64,000 bases of DNA from Archivesica marissinica (taxonomy: Eukaryota; Mollusca; Bivalvia; Venerida; Vesicomyidae): positions 90,803,152 through 90,867,151 of the forward strand of contig CM026386.1 of NCBI GenBank assembly GCA_014843695.1, written 5' to 3'. The stretch's first letter is position 1; each line of letters starts with the position of its first letter. The notes under the pieces were generated by a model, which ran no database searches, was not told where the DNA came from, and saw only the letters and a list, made by a program, of their open reading frames with translations. Below are positions 26,801 to 40,817 of the stretch, in pieces. A program made the position numbers and the translations under genes.

Positions 26801-29800
26801 TTATAGTTCGTCCACTACCATCCAGTAATTATATCTCGTCCACTACCACCCAGTAATTATATCTCGTCCACTATCATCCAGTAATTATACCTCGTCCAAT
26901 ACCACCCAGTAATAATATCTCGTCCACTACCACCCAGTAATTATATCTCGTCCACTACCACTCAGTCATTATATCTCGTCCACTACCACCCAGTAATTAT
27001 ATCTCGTCCACTACTACCCAGAAATTATATATCGTCCAATACCATCCAGTAATTATATCTCGTCCACTACCATCCAGTAATTATATCTCGTCCACTACCA
27101 CCCAGAAATTATATCTCGTCCACTACCACCCAGTAATTATATCTCGTCCACTACCACCCAGTAATTATATCTCGTCCACTACCATCCTGTAATTATATCT
27201 CGTCCACTATAATCCAGTAATTATATCTCGTCCACTACAACCCAGTAATTATATCTCGTCTACTACCATCCAGTAATTATATCTCGTCCACTACCACCCA
27301 GTAATTATATCTCGTCCAATAACATCCAGTAATTATATCTCGTCCACTACCATCCAGTAATTATATCTCGTCCAATACCATCCAGTAATTATATCTCGTC
27401 CACTACCACCCAGTAATTATATCTCGTCCACTACCATCCAGTAATTATATCTTTCCACTACAATCCAGTAATTATATCTCGTCCACTACCACCCAGTAAT
27501 TATATCTCGTCCACTTCAATCCATTATCTAGATCTCGTCCACTACCACCCAGTAATTATATCTCGTCCACTACCACCCAGTAATTATATCTCGTCCACTA
27601 CCATCCATTATCCAGATCTCGTCCACTACCATCCAGTAATTATATCTCGTCCACTACCACCCAGTAATTATATCTTGTCCACTACCACCCAGTCATTATA
27701 TCTCGTCCACTACCACCCAGTACTTATATCTTGTCCACTACCACCCAGAAATTATATATCGTCCAATACCATCCAGTAATTATATCTCGTCCACTACCAT
27801 CCAGTAATTATATCTCGTCCACTACAATCCATTATCTAGATCTCGTCCACTACCATCCAGTAATTATATCTCGTCCACTACCACCCAGTAATTATATCTC
27901 TTCCACTACCATCCATTATCCATATCTCGTCCACTACCATCCAGTAATTATATCTCGCCCACTACCATCCATTATCTAGATCTCGTCCACTACCATCCAG
28001 TACTGATATCTCGTCTACTACCACCCAGTAATTATATCTCGTCCACTACCACCCAGTAGTTATATCTCGTCCACTATAATCCAGTAATTATATCTCGTCC
28101 ACTACCACCCAGTAATTATATCTCGTCTACTACCATCCAGTAATTATATCTCGTCCACTACCACCCAGTAATTATATCTCGGCAACTAACATCCAGTAAT
28201 TATATCTCGTCCACTACCATCCAGTAATTATATCTTGTCCAATACCATCCAGTAATTATATCTCGTCCACTACCACCCAGTAATTATATCTGGTCCACTA
28301 CCATCCAGTAATTATATCTCTCCACTACCATCCAGTAATTATATCTCGTCCACTACCATCCAGTAATTATATCTCGTCCACTACCACCCAGTAATTATAT
28401 CTCGGCAACTAACATCCAGTAATTATATCTCGTCCACTACCATCCAGTAATTATATCTTGTCCAATACCATCCAGTAATTATATCTCGTCCACTACCACC
28501 CAGTAATTATATCTGGTCCACTACCATCCAGTAATTATATCTCTCCACTACCATCCAGTAATTATATATCGTCCACTACCACCCAGTAATTATATCTCGT
28601 CCACTACCATCCAGTAATTATATCTTTCCACTACCATCCAGTAATTATATCTCGTCCACTACCACCCAGTAATTATATCTCGTCCACTACCATCCATTAT
28701 CCAGATCTCGTCCACTACCATCCAGTAATTATATCTCGTCCACTACCATCCAGTAATTATATCTCGTCCACTACCACCCAGTAATTATATCTCATCCACT
28801 ACCACCCAGTAATTATATCTCGTCCACTACCACCCAGTAATTATATCTCGTCCACTACCACCCAGTAATTATATCTCGTCCACTACCATCCAGTAATTAT
28901 ATCTCGTCCACTACCATCCAGTAATTATATCTCGTCCACTACAATCCATTATCTAGATCTCGTCCACTACCACCCAGTAATTATATCTCGTCCACTACCA
29001 CCCAGTAATTATATCTCGTCCACTACCACCCAGTAATTATATCTCGTCCACTACCACCCAGTAATTATATCTCGTCCACTACCATCCAGTAATTATATCT
29101 CGTCCACTACAATCCAATATCTATATCTCGTCCACTACCATCCAGTAATTATATCTCGTCCACTACCACCCAGTAATTATATCTCGTCCACTACCATCCA
29201 TTATAGATCTCGTCCACTACCATCCAGTAATTATATCTCGCCCACTACCATCCATTATCTAGATCTCGTCCACTACCATCCAGTAATGATATCTCGTCAC
29301 TACACCCAGTAATTATATCTCGTCCACTACCACCCAGTAATTATATCTCGTCCACTACCACCCAGTAATTATATCTCGTCCACTACCATCCAGTAACTAT
29401 ATCTCGTCCACTATAATCCAGTAATTATATCTCGTCCACTACAACCCAGTAATTATATCTCGTCTACTACCATCCAGTAATTATATCTCGTCCACTACCA
29501 CCCAGTAATTATATCTCGTCCACTACCATCCAGTAATTATATCTCGTCCACTACCATCCAGTAATTATATCTCGTCCAATACCATCCAGTAATTATATCT
29601 CGTCCACTACCACCCAGTAATTATATCTCGTCCACTACCATCCAGTAATTATATCTTTCCACTACAATCCAGTAATTATCCACTACCACCCAGTAATTAT
29701 ATCTCGTCCACTTCAATCCATTATCTAGATCTCGTCCACTACCACCCAGTAATTATATCTCGTCCACTACCACCCAGTAATTATATCTCGTCCACTACCA

Positions 29801-32800
29801 TCCATTATCCAGATCTCGTCCACTACCATCCAGTAATTATATCTCGTCCACTACCACCCAGTAATTATATCTCGTCCACTACCATCCATTATCCAGATCT
29901 CCTCCACTACTATCCAGTAATTATATTTCGTCCACTACCATCCAGTAATTATATCTCGTCCACTACCACCCAGTAATTATATCTCGTCCACTAACATCCA
30001 GTAATTATATCTCCTCCACTACCATCCAGTAATTATATTTCGTCCACTACCATCCAGTAATTATATCTCGTCCACTTCAATCCAGTATCTAGATCTCGTC
30101 CACTACCATCCAGTAATGATATCTCGTCCACTACCACCCAGTAATTATATCTCGTCCACTACCATCCAGTAATTATATCTCGTTCACTACCACCCAGTAA
30201 TTATATCTCGTCCACTACCACCCAGTAATTATATCTCGTCCACTATCATCCAGTAATTATACCTCGTCCAATATCACCCAGTAATTATATCTCGTCCACT
30301 ACCACCCAGTAATTATATCTCGTCCACTACCACTCAGTTATTATATCTCGTCCACTACCACCCAGTAATTATATCTCGTCCACTACCACCCATAAATTAT
30401 ATATCGTCCAATACCATCCAGTAATTATATCTCGTCCACTACCACCCAGTAATTATATCTCATCCACTACCACCCAGTAATTATATCTCGTAAACTACTA
30501 CCCAGTAATTATATCTCGTCCACTACCACCCAGTAATTATATCTCTTCCACTACCATCCATTATCCAGATCTCGTCCACTACCATCCAGTAATTATATCT
30601 CGCCCACTACCATCCATTATCTAGATCTCGTCCACTACCATCCAGTAATGATATCTCGTCTACTACCACCCAGTAATTATAACTCGTCCACTACCACCCA
30701 GTAATTATATCTCGTCCACTACCACCCAGTAATTATATCTCGTCCACTACCATCCAGTAATTATATCTCGTCCACTATAATCCAGTAATTATATCTCGTC
30801 CACTACAACCCAGTAATTATATCTCGTCTACTACCAACCAGTAATTATATCTCGTCCACTACCACCCAGTAATAATATCTCGTTCACTAACATCCAGTAA
30901 TTATATCTGGTCCACTAACATCCAGTAATTATATCTCGTCCACTACAATCCATTATCTAGATCTCGTCCACTAACATCCAGTAATTATATCTCGTCCACT
31001 ACCACCCAGTAATTATATCTCTTCCACTACCATCCATTATCCAGATCTCGTCCACTACCATCCAGTAATTATATCTCGCCCACTACCATCCATTATCTAG
31101 ATCTCGTCCACTACCATCCAGTACTGATATCTCGTCTACTACCACCCAGTAATTATATCTCGTCCACTACCACCCAGTAATTATATCTCGTCCACTATCA
31201 TCCAGTAATTATATCTCGTCCACTATAATCCAGTAATTATATCTCGTCCACTACTATCCATTATCCAGATCTCGTCCACTACCATCCAGTAATTATATCT
31301 AGTCCACTACCACCCAGTAATTATATCTCGTCCACTACCATCCATTATCCAGGTCTCAACCACTACCCCCCAGTAATTATATCTCGTCCATTACCACCCA
31401 TTAATTATATCTCGTCCACTTCCACCCAGTAATTATATCTCGTCCACTACCATCCATTATCCAGATCTCGTCCACTACCATCCAGTAATTATATCTCGTC
31501 CACTACCACCCAGTAATTATATCTCGTCCACTACAATCCATTATCTAGATCTCGTCCACTACCATCAGGTAATTATATCTCGTCCACTATCACCCAGTTA
31601 TTACTCGTCCACTACCACCCAGTAATTAATATTCGTCCACTACCACCCAGTAATTATATCTCGTCCACTACCACCCAGTAATTATATCTCGTCCACTTCC
31701 ACCCAGTAATTATATATCGTCCACTACCATCCATTATCCAGATCTCGTCCACTACCATACAGTAATTATATCTCGTCCACTACCACTCAGGAATTATATC
31801 TCGCCCACTACCACCCAGTAATTATATCTCGTCCACTACCACCCATAAATTATATATCTTCCACTACCATCCAGTAATTATATCTCGTCCACTACAATCC
31901 AGTAATTATGTCTCGTCCACTACAATCCATTATCTAGATCTCGTCCACTACCATCCAGTAATTATATCTCGTCCACTATCACCCAGTTATTATATCTCGT
32001 CCACTACCACCCAGTAATTAATACTCGTCCACTACCACCCAGTAATTATATCTCGTCCACTACCACCCAGTAATTATATCTCGTCCACTACCACCCAGTA
32101 ATTAGACATCGTCCATTACCATCCAGTAATTATATCTAGTCCACTACCATCCAGTAATTATATCTCGTCCACTACAATCCAGTAAATATATCTCGTCCAC
32201 TACTACCCAGTAATTATTTCTCGTCCACTACCATCCAGTAATTATATCTCGTCCACTACAATCCAGTAAATATATCTCGTCCACTACTACCCAGTAATTA
32301 TTTCTCGTCCACTACCACCCAGTAATTATATCTCGTCCACTTCCACCCAGTAATTATATATCGTCCACTACCATCCATTATCCAGATCTCGTCCACTACC
32401 ATACAGTAATTATATCTCGTCCACTACCACTCAGGAATTATATCTCGCCCACTACCACCCAGTAATTATATCTCGTCCACTACCACCCATAAATTATATA
32501 TCTTCCACTACCATCCAGTAATTATATCTCGTCCACTACAATCCAGTAATTATGTCTCGTCCACTACAATCCATTATCTAGATATCGTCCACTACCATCC
32601 AGTAATTATATCTCGTCCACTATCACCCAGTTATTATATCTCGTCCACTACCACCCAGTAATTAATACTCGTCCACTACCACCCAGTAATTATATCTAGT
32701 CCACTACCACCCAGTAATTATATCTCGTCCACTACCACCCAGTAATTAGATCTCGTCCACTACCATCCAGTAATTATATCTCGTCTACTACCATCCAGTA

Positions 32801-35155
32801 ATTATATCTCGACCACTACAATCCAGTAATTATATCTCGTCCACTACCATCCAGTAATTATATCTCGTCCACTACCACCCAGTAATTATATCTCAACTAC
32901 TATCCAGTAATTATATCTCGTCCACTACCATCCAGTAATTATATTTCGTCCACTACCACCCAGTAATTATATCTCGTCCACTACCACCCAGTAATTATGT
33001 CTCGTCCACTACCACCTAGAAATTATATCTCGTCCACTACCACCCAGTAATTATATCTCGTCCATTACCACCCAGTAATTATATCTCGTCCACTACCACC
33101 CAGTAATTATATCTCGTCCACTACTATCCATTATCCAGATCTCGTCCACTACCATCCAGTAATTATATCTCGTCCACTACTATCCATTATCCAGATCTCG
33201 TCCACTACCATCCAGTAATTATATCTAGTCCACTACCACCCAGTAATTATATCTCGTCCACTACCATCCATTATCCAGGTCTCAACCACTACCCCCCAGT
33301 AATTATATCTCGTCCATTACCACCCATTAATTATATCTCGTCCACTTCCACCCAGTAATTATATCTCGTCCACTACCATCCATTATCCAGATCTCGTCCA
33401 CTACCATATAGTAATTATATCTCGTCCACTACCACTCCGGAATTATATCTCGCCCACTACCACCCAGTAATTATATCTCGTCCACTACCACCCATAAATT
33501 ATATATCTTCCACTACCATCCAGTAATTATATCTCGTCCACTACAATCCAGTAATTATGTCTCGTCCACTACAATCCATTATCTAGATCTCGTCCACTAC
33601 CATCCAGTAATTATATCTCGTCCACTATCACCCAGTTATTATATCTCGTCCACTACCACCCAGTAATTAATATTCGTCCACTACCACCCAGTAATTATAT
33701 CTCGTCCACTACCACCCAGTAATTATATCTCGTCCACCTCCACCCAGTAATTATATATCGTCCACTACCATCCATTATCCAGATCTCGTCCACTACCATA
33801 CAGTAATTATATCTCGTCCACTACCACTCAGGAATTATATCTCGCCCACTACCACCCAGTAATTATATCTCGTCCACTACCACCCATAAATTATATATCT
33901 TCCACTACCATCCAGTAATTATATCTCGTCCACTATCACCCAGTTATTATATCTCGTCCACTACCACCCAGTAATTAATACTCGTCCACTACCACCCAGT
34001 AATTATATCTCGTCCACTACCACCCAGTAATTATATCTCGTCCACTACCACCCAGTAATTAGACATCGTCCATTACCATCCAGTAATTATATCTAGTCCA
34101 CTACTACCCAGTAATTATTTCTCGTCCACTACCATCCAGTAATTATATCTCATCCACTACAATCCAGTAATTATATCTCGTCTACTACCATCCAGTAATT
34201 ATATCTCGTCCACTACAATCCAGTAATTATATCTCGTCCACTACCACCCAGTAATTATATCTCGTCCACTACCACCCAGTAATTATATCTCGTCCACTAC
34301 TATCCAGTAATTATATATCGTCCACTACAATCCAGTAATTATATCTCGTCCACTACCACCCAGTAATTATATCTCGTCCTCTACCATCCAGTAATTATAT
34401 CTCGTCCACTACCATCCAGTAATTATATATCTTCTACTACAATCCAGTAATTATATCTCGTCCACTACCATCCAATAATTATATCTCGTCCACTACCACC
34501 CAGTAATTATATCTCGTCCACTACCATCTAGTAATTATATCTCGTCCACTACCACCCAGTAATTATATCTCGTCCACTACCATCCAATAATTATATCTCG
34601 TCCACTACCACCCAGTAATTATATCTCGTCCACTACCATCCAGTAATTATATCTCGTCCACTACCACCCAGTAATTATATCTCGTCCACTACCATCCAGT
34701 AATTATATCTCGTCCACTACAATCCAGTAATTATATCTCGTCCACTACCATCCAGTAATTATATCTCGTCCACTACCATCCAGTAATTATATCTCGTCCA
34801 CTACCATCCAGTAATTATATCTCGTCCACTACCATCCAGTAATTATATCTCGTCCACTACCACTCAGTAATTATATCTCGTCCACTACAATCCATTATCT
34901 AGATCTCGTCCACTAACCATCCAGTAATTATATCTCGTCCACTATCACCCAGTAATTATATCTCGTCCATTACCACCCAGTAATTATATCTCGGCCACTA
35001 CCACCCAGTAATTATATCTCGTCCACTACCACCCAGTAATTATATCTCGTCCACTACCATCCAGTAATTATATATCGTCCACTACCACCCAGTAATTATA
35101 TCTCGTCCAATACCACCCACTAATTATATCTCGTCCACTACCACCCAGTAATTAT
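23833..35155. repeat. 28-bp satellite array, about 404 copies, 11.3 kb
   Basis: The monomer period is 28 bp (TCCACT at 23885 and 23913), built from TCCACTACCACCCAGTAATT and ATATCTCG. Two main variants alternate: CACCC/CATCC at the middle, and a CCATTATCTAGATCTCG form in which TAATTATATC is replaced. The plus strand is strongly pyrimidine- and A-rich with almost no G. Higher-order structure is visible: an unusual monomer with GGTCTCAACC recurs at 31352 and 33278, and a CAGGAATTATATCTCGCCC block recurs at about 31788, 32431 and 33829. Short ORFs in it are repeat artefacts. Confidence 0.95.
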
Positions 35156-35974
35156 GTCTACATGCATACATAATGAGTTGGTTGATCCGTGCTGCATATA
35201 AATATATCGTCTACATGCATACATAATGATTTGAATGATCCGTGCTGCATATACATATATCGTCTACATGCATACATAATGAGTTGGTTGATCCGTGCTG
35301 CATAGAAATATATCGTCTACATGCATACATAATGAGTTGGTTGATCCGTGCTGCATATAAATATATAGTCTACATGCATACATAATGAGTTGGTTGATCA
35401 GTACTGCATTTAAATATATAGTCTACATGCATACATAATGAGTTGGTTGATCCGTGCTGCATATACATATATCGTCTACATGCATACATAATGATTTGGT
35501 TGATCCGTGCTACATATACATATATCGTCTACATGCATACATAATGATTTGGTTGATCCGTGCTATATATACATATATCGTCTACATGCATACATAATGA
35601 TTTGAATGATCCGTGCTGCATATACATATATCGTCTACATGCATACATAATGATTTGGTTGATCCGTGCTGCATAGAAATATATCGTCTACATGCATACA
35701 TAATGAATTGGTTGATCCGTGCTGCATAGAAATATATAGTCTACATGCATACATAATGAGTTGGTTGATCCGTGCTGCATAGAAATATATAGTCTACATG
35801 CATACATAATGATTTGAATGATCCGTGCTGCATAGAAATATATCATCTACATGCATACATAATGATTTGGTTGATCCGTGCTGCATAGAAATATATCGTC
35901 TACATGCATACATAATGATTTGAATGATCCGTGCTGCATAGAAATATATCATCTACATGTATACATAATGATTT
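35156..35974. repeat. 53-bp satellite array, about 15 copies
   Basis: GTCTACATGCATACATAATG recurs every 53 bp (35156, 35209 and so on). GTTGATCCGTGCTGCATA and an ATATATC tail complete the unit. The array begins directly at the last 28-bp monomer with no spacer: the T of TAATTAT runs into GTCTACATGC. The last copy degenerates at about 35960-35974. Confidence 0.95.
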
Positions 35975-36523
35975 AGTTTAAAAATATGTTATTTCAAGAA
36001 TCAAACATTCGACATACTGTAACATACAAAGTATTTAGGTGGATTGGATTGAAAATTAAAAACTTATTAAAATTCCTCTCCAATGGTATACAACTGTGCA
36101 TAAGTTTGCGAATATATAACTATCATTGACAACTAAATGTATAAGAAAAGTAATAGTCATAGATAATAGTAAGAAAATCACTCCACTTTGTCTTAAGTGT
36201 GGAAGAACAGTGATATGTAAGTTGTTATTTTATGATAGCTAAATTAGATTCGATAAGATTTAACCTAGATAAAACGAAGATTAGATTAGATAATAAGAAC
36301 AGAGATCAAAATGAAATGAGGTTCAGAATAGAAGAGAAATAAAGGAAAAAGACTGATTTTAGAATGGGAATGGATTTGACGAAGCTGGAAGAACAAAAAT
36401 ACACAATTTGCACTAGTCGTTATAAAATCTCCTTGTTGGTAATAAACTGTTGAACTGTATCAATTATCGCATTGTTTATCTCTTCGCTCAGGTCTCCATA
36501 CAAGAGAATTCTGAGAGAAATGT
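35975..36523. other. Gene-free stretch, includes LINE tail
   Basis: AT-rich. The portion nearest 36524 (about 36400-36523) is probably the 3' untranslated tail of the minus-strand LINE remnant that follows. Nothing else is recognised. Confidence 0.5.
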
Positions 36524-37090
36524 TTATGTGCGGGTAATGGTATTGAAAAGGGTTACTCTAAAGTCTGAGTAATAATGACATTGGAACAAATAGTGGTAGC
36601 TGGATTCAACAGCACCGCATTTACAGAATGGAGAGTTAATAATGTTTCTCGAAAATAAATGTTGATTTAAAGCACTGCAATCGGTTCGAATGCGGGTATG
36701 GAGGACCTGAGCACGGCGGACGCCATGATAGAAAAGTGGATTAGGTTTAGGTTTGTTTGAGTTCAAGTAGTATTTGAAAGGGTCAACAGTACCAATATCC
36801 TTAGCTTCCTGTGGCAGAGCATTCCAAGCGTTAACAACAGATGGAAGAAAGGAATTTACATACTGAGACGTTCTGCCACGGACATTAAGTAGATTTGCAC
36901 TATTTTTCAACGATCGAGAAGTTGCCTGACCAACTGAAACTGGAACCAGAGCGGATAAGTAATCTGGCACTAGTCCATTTATCATCTTGTAGAATAATAC
37001 TAATTTGTGCTTGCGACGTCGATTACCTAGAGATTCCCATCCACACCTTTAGTGTTGACGGATTGAGACAAGTTGTTGTCGCAAACTCTC
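36524..37090 (-). pseudogene. LINE reverse transcriptase C-terminal fragment
   Basis: On the minus strand, an ORF from 36985 to 36524 (153 aa) plus upstream codons to about 37090 encode the C-terminal region typical of a metazoan non-LTR element: WESLGNRRRKHKLVLFYKMINGL at the start; NSFLPSVVNAWNALP in the middle; then RIRTDCSALNQHLF and a CKCG..ESSYHYLFQC Cys/His knuckle. A stop codon lies just upstream of the WESL motif (near 37050), so the reading frame is broken. The rest of what is probably the same element lies at about 38100-38440, separated by roughly 1 kb of unrelated DNA. Confidence 0.75.
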
Positions 37091-38095
37091 CTTTTTCTTC
37101 TCGTAATAATATGTCTCGGTTGCTACGGCTCTTACCAGGGTCTATCCTATTGTAGACTCGCTGGAGTTATCTAGGGGGTTTCTTCGTTATTATATGTATT
37201 AATGATAACTCAACACAGTATTACATTTCTTCTATATAATATCTTGTTTAAATTGGCATCAGAAATATCCATATATATATAATCAGTGATCTATATATAT
37301 ATACATCGTATCATTAAAAGCTTATTTAACAATCCATTTGTGTGAGCCGACTATGCGCTTACACAGTATATTTAACATCCAATCTTTCTAATCCGTCATT
37401 ACTCAATATCACTATAATCTAATCACTGTTTCTGATTAGATTAACTTTTAATCACCTCCGATATGGTTCGCCGAAACTCTCTGTTTCTTCTATGGCTGAA
37501 CAATTTAATTATTCGACAAATCTTTATAAGTTATATTTCTTATAATGTCCATAATATCTAAGTATCATAAATACAGTTTATATGTTCTATATACTAGATT
37601 GAGATCACGACCTTTCTCGCTCCTGGAGTTAGGCTCTAGTGTGTCTGATTTATGTTAATAAAATCCATTTCTTATATACATGATTGAATCAGTGTATATA
37701 TGATATAACAATTCCTAAAACATCTGTTATTCCTAAACATCTGTTATGTTATCTAATATTACACCATCAAACCAGTTCGGTGCCTTTATATTACATAACT
37801 GGACACCTGCAACCACGGCCTGTTATCTAATATTACACCATCAAACCAGTTCGGTGCCTTTGTATTACATAACTGGACACCTGCAACCACGGCCTTGATA
37901 AACTGAGATTAGGCCTAACATCTTAAGTCATTTCCCGCGCGAAGCGAGATTGATAATTTTAGGCGCGAAAATAATAGCAGACGATTATGCATAAAACAAA
38001 TATATATATATTACATGGTAAACATTTGGCCATATATAGAAACAGTTTAATGTATTTATATAATACATTACTATTTATATATAACAATAATAAAC
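37091..38095. other. Insertion-like DNA between two LINE pieces
   Basis: It is AT-rich and has no recognisable gene. It separates the two parts of the minus-strand LINE and contains the 74-bp tandem duplication at 37747-37894. It may be an inserted element or rearranged sequence; no clear terminal repeats were seen. Confidence 0.5.
37747..37894. repeat. 74-bp direct tandem duplication, two copies
   Basis: The unit starting TGTTATCTAATATTACACC at 37747 is repeated at 37821 with one visible difference (TTTATATT versus TTTGTATT). A 17-18 bp duplication with CATCTGTTATTCC precedes it. Confidence 0.9.
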
Positions 38096-38440
38096 ATTTC
38101 GTGCAAATTGGGGTTTTGCACAGTTGTGTACAGCCTGTAACGATACGAGCAGCCTCGTTCTGAATTTTATCCAATTCATCTTTTTCATATCGAGTGCAAT
38201 TATCCTAGATAACATCAGCGTATTCAATAATAGGCCTTACAAATGAAAAGTAGATTACTTCCAGCGACTTCCTGTCCAGTTTAAATTTCAGGCGTCTCAT
38301 GATGTTTATTCTAGCCCAGGCTTTGGTTTACATATGATTTATCTGATGGTGCCAACTACAGTCGTCATAGATCATTACACCAAGGTGTTTATGGAAATCA
38401 ACAGAGGGATTAATGGAATTTGACATATGAAGAGCTTGGT
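38096..38440 (-). pseudogene. LINE reverse transcriptase fragment (thumb region), with stops
   Basis: The minus-strand translation gives, in order, DFHKHLGVMIYDD, WARINIMRRLKFKLDRKSLE, SFVRPIIEYADVI and DKIQNEAARIVTG. This is the standard segment between the FADD-box region and the C-terminal domain of metazoan LINEs. Two in-frame stops interrupt it, one before WARINI and one after ADVI where a Trp is expected. The homology ends after VTGCTQL near 38100. It is probably the upstream half of the element whose C-terminus lies at 36524-37090. Confidence 0.75.
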
Positions 38441-38483
38441 GCAGTGGTTTTGACCATTTCCGAGAGATTCTGTTTTAGCCGGT

Positions 38484-38589
38484 GTAGCGTGAGCCCCGTA
38501 AGTCCGTGAGGATTGAAAGTTCGCTAGTTGTGACTTACGATTCTTATACCCGTAGCGTGAGCCCCGTAAGTTGTGAGAATTGAAAGTCA
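38484..38589. repeat. Short direct repeat, two copies about 68 bp apart
   Basis: GTAGCGTGAGCCCCGTAAGT followed by GTGAGGATTGAAAGT (first copy) or GTGAGAATTGAAAGT (second copy) occurs twice, at about 38484 and 38552. The function is unknown. Confidence 0.7.
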
Positions 38590-38599
38590 ATAACAATAT

Positions 38600-39092
38600 C
38601 TTTCCTCAACTTTAGTTCAAACATTTTATTAATCAATTATTCATAGAAATAAATGATAGTAGATAAAGGATACTAATGAGACTCCAATTTCCAGTATATG
38701 GGATTTAAAAACGTTGATGTTTGTGTATAACCATGACTTACCGATTACGCGGTTCAATTGGTGGAACAGCCTTCTGGTTATCGCTATATGACATGACCTA
38801 AGGTGTTGGTGCGACACCCTTACATTTTCTAATACATTGTGACTGTATTAAAAATGTATACAATTTTACCATAACAAAATCGTATCTGTGTATTGTGTAT
38901 GACCCTTTTGACTGTCATAAATCATTCCCCCCACGCATGGCCATAATAGCTCAATTGTTGACTTGTTAGCCATTAACAGAGAAGAATAAGATATCGATTA
39001 TTGCATGTCAATTTAGGTTATACAAATTTACCTTAGCTAGATTGCAGAACAAGTGTTTACTACATTAGATTAATCGCTCTCAATGCCTCATT
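38600..39092. other. Gene-free stretch
   Basis: No exon, RNA gene or repeat recognised. Mostly AT-rich sequence. Confidence 0.5.
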
Positions 39093-39420
39093 ACTGGTGG
39101 AATCCATCTCCATGGGGGAGAGAAGAGGACATTTAATCCATCTCCCTCATAATCAGGGAGAGAAGAGGAAATTTAATCCATCTCCACGCGGGAGAGAAGA
39201 TAAAATTTTAATCCATCTCCACGAGGGAGAGAAGAGGAAATTTAATCCTGGGAGAGAGAAGAGGACATTTAATCCATCTCCATGGGGGAGAGAAGAGGAC
39301 ATTTTAATCCATCTCCATGGGGGAGAGAAGAGGAAATTTAATCCATCTCTATGGGGGAGAGAAGAGGAAATTTAATCCATCCCCATGGGGGAGAGAAGAG
39401 GAAATTTAATCCATCTCTCT
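39093..39420. repeat. Minisatellite, about 35-bp unit, about 9 copies
   Basis: The unit is built from AATCCATCTCCATGGGGGAG and AGAAGAGGAAATTT, with length changes between copies. The 92-codon frame over it (39097-39375) is repetitive and Arg/Glu/Lys-rich, and I regard it as a by-product of the repeat. Confidence 0.9.
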
Positions 39421-39474
39421 CATTATGAGTCAATCTAAAATGACTAACTTCTAATAAAGCCTCTTGCTACTGTA

Positions 39475-40817
39475 TATGTCTTTAATACGTTCATAAATAG
39501 ATTATGGTGCACAAATCTATTCTAGTGCATGCCCCACTCATCTCAAATCCCTAGACAGGTTACAGAATTCCGCCCTGAAACTAGCTCTGAGAGCCCTTCC
39601 TTCAACCCCAAGTTATATGCTTGAGTCAGGGATTGAGCCGTTGGCGATCCGACGCCAGGCTCAATGCGTTAAATATTGGGACAGTCCCGTGAACGTGATC
39701 TTCGGGACCGGATACCACCGCAAGGCCCGATTCAGTGTCAAAACACTCCCTTTCGGAGCCCATGTCCAAGAACTTGTGGCGGGGTTCGGTCTCGAGGGTG
39801 TCCAGGTGTCAGACTTCAGGACTGGCTCGGTACCGCCCTGGACACAGTCAGATCCAGTGATAGATATATCTTTATTAGAAAAAGTGAAGAAAACCGATCT
39901 AGTTCACCTCGCTAGATTGGAAGCTCAATGCCACATAGAGGAAAATTACAGTCAACACATATACAGATGGATAAAAATGTCCTGACTCTGGCAAGGTAGC
40001 TGCAGCCGTAGTCATTCCATCCCTACAATGTGAATATGTAGAAAGGTTAACCGATAAGGTATCCATCTATACGGCTGAGCTAATTGCAATTAAGAAAGCA
40101 ATGTGCTGGATAGTAGATAATAATTCACCGAAAAATGTGATATTATCTGATTCACTTTCATCACTGGTCTCCTTACAATCAAGGAATAGTAAGTCTAGAC
40201 CAGATCTAATTACGGATATAGTCAAGTTTTACAACAAGGGCTTGAACCAAAACCTCCTGGGTACCATAGCATGGTGTCCAGCACATATTGGTATCACTGG
40301 AAATGAGATGGCGGACAGGGCTGCCAAGTCTGGCCTGGAGCACACTAATGTGGAGAATAGTGTAAGGCTCGCACCCACGGAGATCTACTCCATTGTTAAG
40401 GCCCAAACGAATCTACGTTGGGGCCACTCACTCCTGGATAGGCCTTTCAAACAAACCTATAAAAGGAGCTCCGTGGGGTTCAGCCGTCCGGTGCAGTACT
40501 CTAAGTCTTTAAGAATAGATAAGTGCATCACTCGGCTGAGACTTGGGACAAACCTGTTGGCAGGCAATAGCGGCCAACATATACTTAACCTAAATCCAGT
40601 TTGTCCCAAGTGTGATGTCAGATACACTACTGAACATTTTCTGCTGGACTGTTGCGATCACGAGACTCATCGGGCTGTCTTACGGGCGGCAATTGCCGGG
40701 GTTGGTAAAACTTTCTCAATTGAGAACATTCTCAGCCCCAGCAAGGCTGTCCGCACCTCAGTATTTAAAGCTCTGGAAACGTACATTCTAGACTGTCAGA
40801 TGTCCGACAAAATTTAG
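39475..40817 (+). pseudogene. I-group-like LINE 3' part with RNase H domain
   Basis: The remnant begins in the reverse transcriptase thumb (IDYGAQIYSSA after a stop codon; LDRLQNSALKLALRA) and continues through 39617-39985. A frameshift near 39968 then breaks it. The RNase H domain follows: a DG box with a stop codon where Ser-Lys is expected; PDSGKVAAAVVIP; TAELIAIKKA with the catalytic Glu; LSDSLSSL with the second catalytic Asp; and AHIGITGNEMADRAAKSG with the last acidic residue (frame 40101-40817). A C-terminal CPKC..TEHFLLDC knuckle closes it. An RNase H after the reverse transcriptase points to the I/Nimb side of the LINE tree, an inference from domain order. At least two lesions make it non-functional. 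Confidence 0.8.

Noticed and set aside
27731..27979. 82-codon plus ORF with repeated YHPVIISRPLP
   Set aside because: It is a local open frame in the 28-bp satellite, without start context or conservation beyond the repeat.
39097..39375. 92-codon Arg/Glu-rich ORF
   Set aside because: It is a by-product of a 35-bp minisatellite with variable unit length.
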